Part shown: piece after piece, positions 25,551 to 34,288 of the stretch | How the letters are laid out: each line of letters begins with the position of its first letter | How positions within the stretch are numbered: the first letter of the stretch is position 1 | DNA from: Kiloniellaceae bacterium | Lineage (GTDB): Bacteria; Pseudomonadota; Alphaproteobacteria; Kiloniellales; J153 | Reading direction: 5' to 3' | Length of the DNA: 64,000 bases | Assembly (NCBI GenBank): GCA_021776135.1 | Contig: JAJFGL010000036.1 | Span: forward strand, 160,473 to 224,472 | Notes under the pieces: generated by a model | Databases searched by the model: none | What the model saw: only the letters and a program-made list of their open reading frames with translations | Told to the model about the DNA's origin: nothing | Position numbers and translations under genes: made by a program

Positions 25551-26050
25551 GAGCCCGCGCCGGCTAAACTGAGGGGCTGGCTTGCGTGTTCGGCATCTTC
25601 GGCCACCTCGACGCTTCCGGCGATAACGCCGCCGGTCTTGATGGAAATCCGGCCATAGCGGGTATCGCCGCGCACCTGCCCGCCCTCGCTTACCTCCAAG
25701 AGCCCGCTCACGGTCAAGCTGCCCTCGACGGTTCCGGCGACAATGGCTTGTCCGGCTTCCGCAGAACCGACGAAAATTCCACCTTTTCTGACTTCTAGGC
25801 GATCTGTTTTAAGTGTTGCTTCAACTCGGCCTTCGACGATCAGGGCGCGACAATCTTCGATTTCTCCCTTAACGTGAATATCCCGGCCGACGATCAAAGT
25901 CCCCTCCGGCACGCGATCCGATAGGGCCGCATTTGGCGCCGGCTGGCTTTGGCCAACCGCGAGGACACCCTTGGGCAAAGGCCGGTTGCAAACCGGCTCG
26001 GGCTTACGGGCAGGCATGGGCGGCCGTGCCGCTTGGATGCTTGTTGTCAT
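25547..26050 (-). CDS. Bactofilin-family cytoskeletal protein
   Basis: 167 residues. The central region (GTLIVGRDIHVKGEI ... GGVIAGSVEV, about 55-155) has the repeated hydrophobic/glycine beta-helix pattern of bactofilins (DUF583), which self-assemble into filaments and scaffold cell-wall or polarity proteins. The N-terminal 50 residues are Pro-rich and flexible. I start at ATG 26050, which has GGGAGGAG eight to ten bases upstream; the track's start at 26086 adds 12 residues without support. Confidence 0.9.
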   Translation of the reverse strand: MTTSIQAARPPMPARKPEPVCNRPLPKGVLAVGQSQPAPNAALSDRVPEGTLIVGRDIHVKGEIEDCRALIVEGRVEATLKTDRLEVRKGGIFVGSAEAGQAIVAGTVEGSLTVSGLLEVSEGGQVRGDTRYGRISIKTGGVIAGSVEVAEDAEHASQPLSLAGAGS

Positions 26051-26140
26051 GGTCCTGTTCTCCTCCCTGCGAGGTGCCTTGGGCACTTCTTAATCTCAAG
26101 GTTAGCGGAGGCGGACCCTTCCGGACCAGAAGAAAATTAT

Positions 26141-26995
26141 CTAACCGCCGGCGGCGAGAGTTTTATAAAGTTCCGGCCGCCGCTGAGTCATGAGCGGATA
26201 GCGTTCGCGGACCTCCTGAATGAAATCGAGATCGATGAAGGCGGTCACGCAATCCTCGGTATCGGAGGCGGTGGCCACGATCACCCCCCAGGGATCGACG
26301 ATCATGCTGCGGCCGACGAAACCGATGCCCGACTTCGGCTCGATGCCGTATTGGCCGGAGGCGACCACGAAAGCCTGGTTTTCGGTCGCCCGGGCGCGCA
26401 AGAAGAACTCCCAGTGATCGAAACGCGGGCTCAGGAAGGCAGAAGCGCAAACCAGAATCTCCGCACCCTTGAGGGCCATCTCCCGGTAAACCTCGGGAAA
26501 GCGCAGATCGCTGCACACGGAAAGGCCGATACGCGCCAGATTGGTGCCATAGACATCCAGGTTGCGGCCCGGCGACACCGCATCGGATTCCCGGATGCCG
26601 CCCTTGATATCGGTGCGGTTCGGGGCGTCGAACAAGTGAGTCTTGCGGTAAATCCCGATGATCTCACCCTGAGGGGAGATCAAGGGCACCGAGTTGTAAT
26701 AGGCGCCGTCGCTGCCGCGCTCGTACATGGACCCGGCGACGAACATGACATAGCGGCGCGCCTTGTCGGCCAGCATCTCGGTGGTCGGCCCCGGAAACGG
26801 CTCGGCGATTTTTTCGTGCAGGCCGGTTTCGCTAAAGCCCAGCCCGGTCCACAACTCCGGCAAGACCGCCAGGTCAGACCCGCGCTCCCCGGCGACATCG
26901 AGCCAGCCGGCCATCTTATCCACGACCGCCGCCTTCTCGCCGTCAACAGCGGTAATCTGTATGGCCGAGACTGTTAGTTGGCGTTTTCCGTCCAT
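26141..26995 (-). CDS. Carbon-nitrogen hydrolase (nitrilase superfamily)
   Basis: 284 residues with the Glu-Lys-Cys triad context: Glu in LAVLPELWTG (about residue 44), Lys in IYRKTHLFDA (about 118) and the nucleophile Cys in GLSVCSDLRFPEVYREMAL (about 156). It resembles omega-amidase/YafV-like and related amidases, which hydrolyse small amides. It lies 32 bases after soeC with a strong GAAGGAGG before its ATG, so it is probably transcribed with soeABC; a functional link to sulfite oxidation is not evident. Confidence 0.88.
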   Translation of the reverse strand: MDGKRQLTVSAIQITAVDGEKAAVVDKMAGWLDVAGERGSDLAVLPELWTGLGFSETGLHEKIAEPFPGPTTEMLADKARRYVMFVAGSMYERGSDGAYYNSVPLISPQGEIIGIYRKTHLFDAPNRTDIKGGIRESDAVSPGRNLDVYGTNLARIGLSVCSDLRFPEVYREMALKGAEILVCASAFLSPRFDHWEFFLRARATENQAFVVASGQYGIEPKSGIGFVGRSMIVDPWGVIVATASDTEDCVTAFIDLDFIQEVRERYPLMTQRRPELYKTLAAGG

Positions 26996-27027
26996 GTGAC
27001 TGCCTCCTTCGCGGTCATTCTAACAGA

Positions 27028-27978
27028 TCAAGCCGTTTCCGCGCCGTAATAAAGCGAGACGACGTGTTGCGCCTCGGCGAAGAACAGCCAGCGTTCGATC
27101 AGCATCCCGGCCATGGCCAGGATCGCCGCCAGGAACGCCAGGACCGCGGCCCCTACCCCGCCCGTCAGAGTGGTTTCGATCAAGCACAGACTCAAGGGCA
27201 GGACGAAGCCCGCGAGTACGGCGTAAAGGCGTAACTTGCGGGCGTGTTTCCGGGCAATCCAGAACCCCATTTCGCGCTGCACGTAGTTGGCCTGAGTATG
27301 CGCGGTTTCCCATTGGCGAACCTTGCCCAGGCGGCCCAGGCCGGTGGCGTGGCCAGGGTTGCGCGGGGCCTTGGCGGTATCGATGCCGCGCCAGTAGCCG
27401 AGCTTCGCGGTCAGGGCGGCCGCCAGCATGGCCATGCTTAGCCAGGTGAACCCGCTCCGCCCCTCGCCGAAGGCCAAAATCAGGGCATTGAACCAGAGGG
27501 CGCCGGTGGCCAATGCCAGCAGCATATAGATCGGCGTGACCCAGGTATTGTGCCACTGGCGTATAGTTTTAAGGGACTGATATATCATTCCCGTGCAGTA
27601 AACCGTGACCAGCGCACCAATCGCCGCGGCAACGCCGAGCATCGCCCAGACGCCGCCGGTATCGCCCAGGAAAATCCACCCCATGGCGAAGAGTCCGGCC
27701 GGTGCATAGGTGATGAGGGCCATGACCCCTTCGCGCGACAGCCAGGAACTGCGCCACTGGGTCACCGCCCGCCAGGCCCGTTCCGGGTGTCCCAGGTGAA
27801 AAGTCGAAGCCATCAAACCGGCGGTCACCATGGCGAAGGAAAGGCCGAATCCGATCAAGCCCAGCAGGGGGTCGGCGGGGACCAGTCCGGCCGCGCCGAA
27901 CAAGCAGAGCAGGATCATCAGGCCGTATCCCGCGCCTGTGAGGGTCGTGAACAGCAAGACGGAATAAGCGGGATGCAT
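27028..27978 (-). CDS. soeC: SoeC-like membrane anchor (DmsC/NrfD type)
   Basis: 316 residues with eight or so hydrophobic segments (for example VLLFTTLTGAGYGLMILLCL at the start), of the DmsC type. It should anchor the SoeA-SoeB pair to the cytoplasmic membrane and pass electrons to quinone. I start at ATG 27978 (MHPAYSVLLFTT), 13 bases after the soeB stop; the track start at 28029 lies inside soeB. Identity as SoeC comes from the neighbouring subunits. Confidence 0.78.
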   Translation of the reverse strand: MHPAYSVLLFTTLTGAGYGLMILLCLFGAAGLVPADPLLGLIGFGLSFAMVTAGLMASTFHLGHPERAWRAVTQWRSSWLSREGVMALITYAPAGLFAMGWIFLGDTGGVWAMLGVAAAIGALVTVYCTGMIYQSLKTIRQWHNTWVTPIYMLLALATGALWFNALILAFGEGRSGFTWLSMAMLAAALTAKLGYWRGIDTAKAPRNPGHATGLGRLGKVRQWETAHTQANYVQREMGFWIARKHARKLRLYAVLAGFVLPLSLCLIETTLTGGVGAAVLAFLAAILAMAGMLIERWLFFAEAQHVVSLYYGAETA

Positions 27979-27991
27979 CCGCGCGGCCCTC

Positions 27992-28750
27992 CTAGCGCGA
28001 CAGCACGCGGTCGAGCCAGCGGAACACACCGTCCCCCGCCACGGGGTTCGCGGGGTCGAGCGGCTCCAAGGCCTCCGGGCCGCTATCTGTGCCCGTGCGT
28101 CGTTCGCGCGGGGGCAGATACTTATTCACCGGGCGGTAGCCGAGACCGGGCATGAGATCGTAGCCGCCGCGTTCACGCACCAGGGCCGATACGGCGCTTT
28201 CCGGATCGCCCAGATCGCCGAAATGCCGGGCCCCGGTCGGGCAGGCCCGCACACATGCCGGTTTGCGGTCTTCGGGGGCCAGGTTCTCGTTATAAATGCG
28301 ATCGACGCAGAGGGTGCATTTCTTCATCACGCCGTGATCTTCGTCGTATTCCCGCGCCCCGTAGGGGCAGGCCCAGGAGCATAACTTGCAGCCGATGCAG
28401 GTATCGGGATTGACCAGGACAATACCGTCCTCGGCCCGCTTGTAGGACGCCCCGGTCGGACAAACGGTCACGCAGGCCGGTTCCTCGCAATGCAGGCACG
28501 AACGGGGAAAGTTGACCGTCATGCCGCCGGAGCCTTCAGTGCCGGGTCTGACTTCATACGAATGAACCCGGTTGAGCCAAACCCCGTCCGCTTCGGCGCC
28601 GTAAGGGTTCCGGTCGGTCAGGGGCGCGATATAGCCGGTAGTGTTCCATTCCTTGCAGGAAACCGCGCAGGCGTGACAGCCGACGCAGGTATCCAGGTCG
28701 ATCACCAGCCCCAGTTTCTTACCGCTCGGCTTATCCGGCAGGCTGGTCAT
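27992..28750 (-). CDS. soeB: SoeB-like 4Fe-4S ferredoxin subunit
   Basis: 252 residues with four cysteine clusters: CVGCHACAVSC, CLHCEEPACVTVCP, CIGCKLCSWACP and CTLC...CVRACP, enough for four [4Fe-4S] centres that transfer electrons from the molybdenum subunit to the membrane anchor. Such subunits are shared among DMSO reductase-family enzymes (TtrB, DmsB, SoeB). Start at ATG 28750, overlapping the soeA stop as ATGA; the track ORF from 29077 overextends into soeA. Confidence 0.82.
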   Translation of the reverse strand: MTSLPDKPSGKKLGLVIDLDTCVGCHACAVSCKEWNTTGYIAPLTDRNPYGAEADGVWLNRVHSYEVRPGTEGSGGMTVNFPRSCLHCEEPACVTVCPTGASYKRAEDGIVLVNPDTCIGCKLCSWACPYGAREYDEDHGVMKKCTLCVDRIYNENLAPEDRKPACVRACPTGARHFGDLGDPESAVSALVRERGGYDLMPGLGYRPVNKYLPPRERRTGTDSGPEALEPLDPANPVAGDGVFRWLDRVLSR

Positions 28751-31620
28751 GTGCCGCCCCCTGGCTTGCCCTTGAATTGCGCGCCAAAGCGTAAAATGCC
28801 CGGTGGTGGTTCCAAACCCGGCAGACGATCCAGGGCCGCCAGGACCGGTGCGCTCTCGCGCGCCTCGGCGGAGGTAACTTTCTCGACCTTGACCCTCAGG
28901 TCGTACCAGGCCGCCTGCCCGGTTACCGGATCGCTGTTGGAATAACGGTATCCGCCGCCGCCTTCGGGCAGGAGTTCGGATATCAAATGATTGAGCAGAA
29001 ACCCTTTCGTTGCTTCCGGCGAGTCCGGGGCAAGGTTCCAGGCCCCGGCGCGCTTGCCGATGGCGTTCCAGGTCCACACGGTATTGGGATTAACCCCGTC
29101 CATGAGCCGGACCTGTCCCCGCACCTTGCCGTGACTGCTGGTCACCCAGACCCAATCGTCTTCGCCGATGCCAAGACGGGTCGCGGTTTCCCGATTCATG
29201 TACAGGCGGTTGGCGCCGTGAATCTGCCGCAGCCAGGCGTTTTGGGAACCCCAGGAATGATACATGGCCATGGGCCGCTGGGTCAGGGCGTGCAGAGGAA
29301 AGGCCCCGGTTTCGATCCCGGCGTCTTCCAGGGGCGCATACCAGATCGGGAGGGGATCGAAATAGGTCTCCACCCGCGCCCGGTCGCTTTCCGGCGGTTG
29401 GCGCTCGCCGTGGCCACGCGCCGCCAGGCGGAATTTCTGCAAGGGCTCGCTATAAAGTTGCATGACGATCTGATCGGCATGGCCGATAAGGCCGAAGGAA
29501 ACCGCCCAGTCCAGGTATTCCTTATTGGCGTGGCGAAAGTAGCGTTGCGATTCCGGCAACTTCATGTGCCAGAAGCATTGGTTTTCGATGTAGTTTTCCA
29601 GTTGCTTCGGATTGGGCTCGCCACGGCCGTGAGAGTCCCCGCCCGCGCCCCGCCAACCGGCGAGGGAGCCGACGCCGGGGGCGCGCTCGTGATTCACGAT
29701 ATAGTCGGCATAGCCGCCGGGGTAGGCCGCGCCGCCGTCCTCCTTGACGAAACCGGGCAGGCCGATACGCGCGCCGAGATCGATTAAAACGTCCTGGAAG
29801 GGCCGGACATTGCGATCCGGCGCGACCACTGGCTGACGTATGGCGTCGCCGGGCCCCTCGGCCTCGCTAATGGGCCGGTCGAGCAGGGAAATACAGTCCC
29901 AGCGTTCCAGATAAGTGGTATCGGGAAGAATCAAATCGGCATAGGGCACCGTCTCCGAAAAATACGCATCGGAATAGATGATCTTGGGAATGACGTAGTC
30001 CCCGGTTTCCGGGTCGGTCTCGGTCAGGGCCTTCAAGGTGCTGGCCACGCTCATGGCGGAGTTCCAGCCCATGTTGGCCATGTAGAGGAACAGAACCTCG
30101 ATAGCGTAGGGATCGCGCTTGGCGGCATTGGCGATGACCATGTGCATCATGCCGTGGTTGGAGATCGGCGCCTCCCAGGAAAACGCCTTGTCGATGCGCC
30201 GGGGCGTTCCGTCGGCGTCCACCAGCAGGTCTTCCGGCCCGGTGGGAAAGCCCAGCGGCGGCCCGCCGAGAGGCTGGCCCGGCCCGGCCTGATCGGCGGG
30301 CTTCAGGCCCGGCGGAATCGGCTTGGGAAACGGCGGTTTGTAGCGAAAGCCGCCGGGGCAATCGATACTGCCCAGCAGGAGTTGCAGGATGTGTATGGCC
30401 CGGCAGGTGTGAAAGCCGTTGGAATGGGCGGAAATTCCGCGCATGGCGTGCATGGCGACCGGGCGGCCGATCGTCTTCTCGTGCCGTCGCCCGGCCCAAT
30501 CGGTCCAGGGGATATCGAGAACGATTTCTTCCTCGAAGGCGGCCTGGGCCAGTTCCGCCGCGATCCGCTTGATGGTCGCGGCCGGAACTCCAACCCGTTC
30601 CGCCACCGCCTCGGGCGCGAAGACCGCATTGGAATAGCGTTCGACCAAGCGGTTCATGGAGGGGACAACTTTGCGCCCATCTGGCAGAATGTATTCACCG
30701 CTCATGGCCGGCGTAATATCGGGCAACATGGCATTGACGGGCGCCCCGGCCGCGCGGTCCCAGGCCAGGGGCTTGCCGTCGCCGCCGCGCGCGAAGAGGC
30801 CGTCCTCGGCGGCGCCCGGATCGTCGATGACCAGCCAGGGGGCGTTGGTGTAGCGCACCAGGTAATCCAGATCGATCTTGCCCGCGTGCAGCAGCTCATG
30901 GATCAGGGCGAAGACGAACAAGCCGTCGGTGCCGGGGCGAATTCCGATCCATTCGTCGGCGATGGCGGAATAGCCGCTGCGCACCGGGTTGAGAGAAACG
31001 AACTTCGCGCCGCGCTGCTTGAGCTTCCCCAAGCCGATCTTGATGGGATTGGAATCGTGATCCTCGGCGACCCCGAACATGAGGAAATAGCGGGTCCGGC
31101 TCCAATCCGGCTCACCGAATTCCCAGAACGATCCGCCGATGGTGTAAAGCCCGGCGGCGGCCATGTTGACCGAGCAAAAACCGCCATGGGCGGCGTGGTT
31201 GGGGGTGCCGAACTGGCTCGCCCACCAGCCGGTCAAGGCTTGGCTCTGGTCGCGCCCGGTGAAGAAGGCGAGCTTGCGCGGCTCGCGCGCGCGGACCTCG
31301 CCCAGCCATCCGGCGGCGGTCGAGAGCGCCTCCTCCCAATCGATTTCCTTGAACTCGCCGGAGCCGCGCGGGCCGACCCGTTTCAGGGGATTGCGCAGGC
31401 GCGCCGGGGAATAGTGCTGCATGATCCCGGCCGAGCCCTTGGCGCAGAGCACGCCCTTGTTGACCGGATGGTCGCGGTTACCCTCGATATAGCGAACCGT
31501 GCCGTCCTTCAGGTGAACCTTAATGCCGCAGCGGCAGGCGCACATGTAGCAGGTGGTGTACTTGACCTCGTCCGCGATCTTGGGCGAGGTCTCGACCTTG
31601 GGCTCACCAGGCGCGGCCAT
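28747..31620 (-). CDS. soeA: Sulfite dehydrogenase molybdopterin subunit SoeA-like
   Basis: 957 residues of the DMSO reductase superfamily. An N-terminal [4Fe-4S] binding motif CYMCACRCG (about 24-32) with a further Cys in GVLCAKG (about 59) is followed by molybdopterin-guanine-dinucleotide binding regions. There is no twin-arginine signal, so the enzyme should be cytoplasmic. This fits SoeA, the catalytic subunit of the cytoplasmic sulfite:quinone oxidoreductase SoeABC (sulfite to sulfate), in the order soeA-soeB-soeC. I start at ATG 31620 with GGCAGGAG upstream. Polysulfide/thiosulfate/tetrathionate reductase relatives are the main alternative, so the exact substrate is not certain. Confidence 0.78.
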   Translation of the reverse strand: MAAPGEPKVETSPKIADEVKYTTCYMCACRCGIKVHLKDGTVRYIEGNRDHPVNKGVLCAKGSAGIMQHYSPARLRNPLKRVGPRGSGEFKEIDWEEALSTAAGWLGEVRAREPRKLAFFTGRDQSQALTGWWASQFGTPNHAAHGGFCSVNMAAAGLYTIGGSFWEFGEPDWSRTRYFLMFGVAEDHDSNPIKIGLGKLKQRGAKFVSLNPVRSGYSAIADEWIGIRPGTDGLFVFALIHELLHAGKIDLDYLVRYTNAPWLVIDDPGAAEDGLFARGGDGKPLAWDRAAGAPVNAMLPDITPAMSGEYILPDGRKVVPSMNRLVERYSNAVFAPEAVAERVGVPAATIKRIAAELAQAAFEEEIVLDIPWTDWAGRRHEKTIGRPVAMHAMRGISAHSNGFHTCRAIHILQLLLGSIDCPGGFRYKPPFPKPIPPGLKPADQAGPGQPLGGPPLGFPTGPEDLLVDADGTPRRIDKAFSWEAPISNHGMMHMVIANAAKRDPYAIEVLFLYMANMGWNSAMSVASTLKALTETDPETGDYVIPKIIYSDAYFSETVPYADLILPDTTYLERWDCISLLDRPISEAEGPGDAIRQPVVAPDRNVRPFQDVLIDLGARIGLPGFVKEDGGAAYPGGYADYIVNHERAPGVGSLAGWRGAGGDSHGRGEPNPKQLENYIENQCFWHMKLPESQRYFRHANKEYLDWAVSFGLIGHADQIVMQLYSEPLQKFRLAARGHGERQPPESDRARVETYFDPLPIWYAPLEDAGIETGAFPLHALTQRPMAMYHSWGSQNAWLRQIHGANRLYMNRETATRLGIGEDDWVWVTSSHGKVRGQVRLMDGVNPNTVWTWNAIGKRAGAWNLAPDSPEATKGFLLNHLISELLPEGGGGYRYSNSDPVTGQAAWYDLRVKVEKVTSAEARESAPVLAALDRLPGLEPPPGILRFGAQFKGKPGGGT

Positions 31621-31750
31621 GCTGTCTTGCTCCTGCCATGTAAAAGAAATCGCGCGGTGACTCCGCCCCCGCAATATGCCCCAGCGGCCCTGGCCATAAC
31701 AAGCATCGCGGCCCCTTGGCCCTATGGATTCGCGCCTCTTGCCGCCATTC

Positions 31751-32620
31751 CTAGGAAACCAATGCCAGCCACGGCAACATGGTCGCCATCGCGATCAGGG
31801 TCATGGCGGTGAGCATACGGGCCATGAGTTCGGCATCGCCGCCTAGCTGCTTGGACATGATGTAGGAGGTCGTGGAGACTGGGACGGCGCTACACACCAT
31901 GCCGGCCAGGATGGCTTGCCGGTCGAGGGCGAAGAGGTGCGCGAGGCCGAGAAACGCCGCCGGTAACAGGACCAGCTTGAGGCCGCAGGCTAGGGCCACG
32001 ATCCGGGGGTCGGCGAATACCCGTCTCGGCTCCAGGGCCGCGCCGACGGCAAGCAGGGCGACGCCAATGGCCGCCGAGCCGACGAACGACAAGGGCGCGC
32101 CGATCAGGCGCGGCATGGGAACGCCGCTTAGATTCCATAGAACCCCAATCAGCGCCGCCAGGATCAGGGGGTTTCCCGCCAAGGACTTCAGGAAATGCGC
32201 CGGTTCCGCTTGCGTTGAACCGCCGCGCACGCCGTAGCGGATCAAAACCGCTACCGCCATGAAATTGACCAGTACGGTCATGAAGGCCAAGACCAGAGAG
32301 ACCAGGGCCAAGCCAGCGGAACCGGCCAGGCCGCCCGCGAGGCCCAGGATCACATAGGCATTCATGCGGGTCGCGCCTTGAAACAAACTGGCGAAGACCG
32401 GGCCGGAAAGACCGAGCGGCCGGCGCAGGGCGAAAGCGGCGGCGGCGGCGATCAGGATCGCCAACAAGACAGCCGTAACCAAACGCCAGGCCGTGGCGAA
32501 GGCCAGATCGGCGCTCGCCAGGCTGTGTACAAGCAGGGCGGGCAGCAGGACGTAATAGGCCAGGCGCTCCAAGCCTTCCCACACCGCCCGCTCGGGCAAG
32601 AGGAACCGCCGCAAGGCCAC
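31751..32620 (-). CDS. AEC-family (auxin efflux carrier-type) transporter
   Basis: 289 residues with about nine hydrophobic segments (YYVLLPALLVHSLA, ILGLAGGLAGSAGLALVSLVL), the pattern of AEC carriers that move malate, malonate and similar acids. It follows frd and fumarase genes, so export or uptake of a C4-dicarboxylate is plausible. Start problem: the track begins at GTG 32620, but in-frame hydrophobic residues typical of the first membrane helix (LLSVFATILLGV) extend upstream to about 32668 without a standard start codon. A non-standard start, or a start mutation or sequencing error, is possible. Confidence 0.8.
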   Translation of the reverse strand: MALRRFLLPERAVWEGLERLAYYVLLPALLVHSLASADLAFATAWRLVTAVLLAILIAAAAAFALRRPLGLSGPVFASLFQGATRMNAYVILGLAGGLAGSAGLALVSLVLAFMTVLVNFMAVAVLIRYGVRGGSTQAEPAHFLKSLAGNPLILAALIGVLWNLSGVPMPRLIGAPLSFVGSAAIGVALLAVGAALEPRRVFADPRIVALACGLKLVLLPAAFLGLAHLFALDRQAILAGMVCSAVPVSTTSYIMSKQLGGDAELMARMLTAMTLIAMATMLPWLALVS

Positions 32621-32670
32621 ACCCAGAAGTATTGTCGCGAAGACCGACAGCAGGCTCTCGGCAATGAGTA

Positions 32671-33351
32671 TTATATCAACTCGTCCTTGCGATCATCGGT
32701 TTCGCCGTAGCGGCTCATGACCGGCGGCTTCAAGCCTTCGTAGAGCGCATCCAGGTTCTTCGCGACCTCGGCATTGGCGCGCTCGAACAGGCTGTTTCCT
32801 TGCAGGTCGCTCTCGACCAGGAAGGGGCCGAAGTTTTCGACTTCGAAGACCCACATGGCCTGGGCTATGCCAAGATCCTCCAGCCAATGCGCGGCCACCA
32901 CGCGCTTGATGCCCCGGCCCAGCAAGGCGCCGGTGCCGTAGCCGACCGTGGTCAGGTAAACCGCGCCCTGGGGCACGAGGTGTTTACGGTAGGCTTCGCT
33001 GGTCATGCCGCCCTTGCCGATGATGACCTTGCAGCCCGATATCTCGAACCAGCGGTCAAGCCACTTGGCGAAGCGGAAGGACGCGGTCGCGGTTACCGCG
33101 CCGACGTTATAACTGCCGTCCTCGCGCACGGCGGCGGCGGGGGAGCAATGGAAATTGACATTGCCCACCTGGGCCGGATCGACCGGCAGTTCGGCGCCCT
33201 CGTCGACCACACGCTTATAGACCCCTTCGCGCCCGGTGTAGATCAGGCCGTCGAGGTACACCACATCGCCGAGCCGAAAATCCGCGATATCCTCGGCCGA
33301 TATGGGCGTTTTCAGGCGGAGCGTGCGCCGCTTGCTGGATCTGTCTGCCAT
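32671..33351 (-). CDS. Class I fumarate hydratase, beta subunit
   Basis: 226 residues matching the C-terminal (beta) domain of class I, iron-sulfur fumarases and tartrate dehydratases: GDVVYLDGLIYTGREG, FHCSPAA, GKGGM, TTVGYGTGALLG, FEVENFGPFLVE. It acts with the alpha subunit, encoded just upstream and overlapping by 40 bases. The pair resembles both two-subunit fumarase and L(+)-tartrate dehydratase; the adjacent fumarate reductase genes make fumarase more likely. Confidence 0.88.
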   Translation of the reverse strand: MADRSSKRRTLRLKTPISAEDIADFRLGDVVYLDGLIYTGREGVYKRVVDEGAELPVDPAQVGNVNFHCSPAAAVREDGSYNVGAVTATASFRFAKWLDRWFEISGCKVIIGKGGMTSEAYRKHLVPQGAVYLTTVGYGTGALLGRGIKRVVAAHWLEDLGIAQAMWVFEVENFGPFLVESDLQGNSLFERANAEVAKNLDALYEGLKPPVMSRYGETDDRKDELI

Positions 33352-34277
33352 TCAACCGTCTCCCGGCGCATGTAAGGGGTGAACCACTTTGGATCGGTCC
33401 GGTAGTCAATCCCGCCATCGGCGTGAACACGCGCGGTGGCGCGGCGCGACGACAGGCAAAAGGCATGCACGCTCATGGGCATGCCGCCGGTATGGGTAAA
33501 GCCGGCCTCAATGTGGCAATCGATGACCATGGAAGAGCCGACGAAACCCATGGCGCCCATGCCGATGCTGTTGCCCAGGTCTTTCAGTTCCATCTCCAAG
33601 GCCGCGATGCGCGGGTCGGGGTTGCGATTCCCCACGGTGCGCAGACAGGCCGCTTGCTTACCCAAGACCATGCAAGTGTCTTTGGAACCGCCGAGCCCGA
33701 TGCCGACAATCGCCGGCTGGCACGCCAGGCCGCGCTTGCCGAAGGCGATCAAGGTATCCAGTAAGAAGCGCTTGATGCCGTCGATGCCGTCGCCGGGAAA
33801 CAACATGCGGTAGTCGGTGCCGAAGAGACCACCCTTATGTACGGCGGTGAGATCGATCCAGTTGGCCTCCGGCTCGAAGCTGTAGTCGATCTCCGGCGCG
33901 TTGAGGCCGACGTTGTTGTTGTGGTCCGTGCGCCACAGGGGATGGACCCGGTTGGGGCGCAGGGGTATTTCGTGGGTCGCACTGGCGGTCGCCCGGCGCA
34001 GGGCCGCTTCCAGGGCCACGGGGCCGCCCTCGATCCGCGCCTCGTTTCCCAGCTTCACGAACCAGCGCGGCACCCCGGTATCGGCGCACATGGCGCGCCG
34101 GTCTTCCTTGGCGGCCTCGTAATTCTCCAGCATGGCGCGCAGCACGAAGGCGGAAAGATCGCCCTCCTCCGTCTCGGCCATGCCCTTAACGCCCGCCAGA
34201 TAATCATCCGGTATCTCAATCGCCGCCTTGGCCATGAGCTCTTCGGCCACGTTCTGTAAAGTTTGCGTGGAGATCAT
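33312..34277 (-). CDS. Class I fumarate hydratase, alpha subunit
   Basis: 321 residues matching the N-terminal catalytic half of class I fumarase, with cysteines for a [4Fe-4S] cluster in AMCADTGVPRWF (about 82-93), GLACQPAIVGIGLGGSKDTC (about 185-204) and HAFCLSSRRATAR. Interconverts fumarate and malate (or dehydrates tartrate). It overlaps the beta gene by 40 bases and follows frdA by 11 bases. Confidence 0.88.
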   Translation of the reverse strand: MISTQTLQNVAEELMAKAAIEIPDDYLAGVKGMAETEEGDLSAFVLRAMLENYEAAKEDRRAMCADTGVPRWFVKLGNEARIEGGPVALEAALRRATASATHEIPLRPNRVHPLWRTDHNNNVGLNAPEIDYSFEPEANWIDLTAVHKGGLFGTDYRMLFPGDGIDGIKRFLLDTLIAFGKRGLACQPAIVGIGLGGSKDTCMVLGKQAACLRTVGNRNPDPRIAALEMELKDLGNSIGMGAMGFVGSSMVIDCHIEAGFTHTGGMPMSVHAFCLSSRRATARVHADGGIDYRTDPKWFTPYMRRETVEWQTDPASGARSA

Positions 34278-34288
34278 GATTTCCTCCG

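Noticed and set aside
30142-31812. 556-residue plus-strand ORF
   Set aside because: Antisense shadow of soeA in GC-rich DNA; no domain recognised, while the opposite strand carries the clear molybdopterin enzyme.
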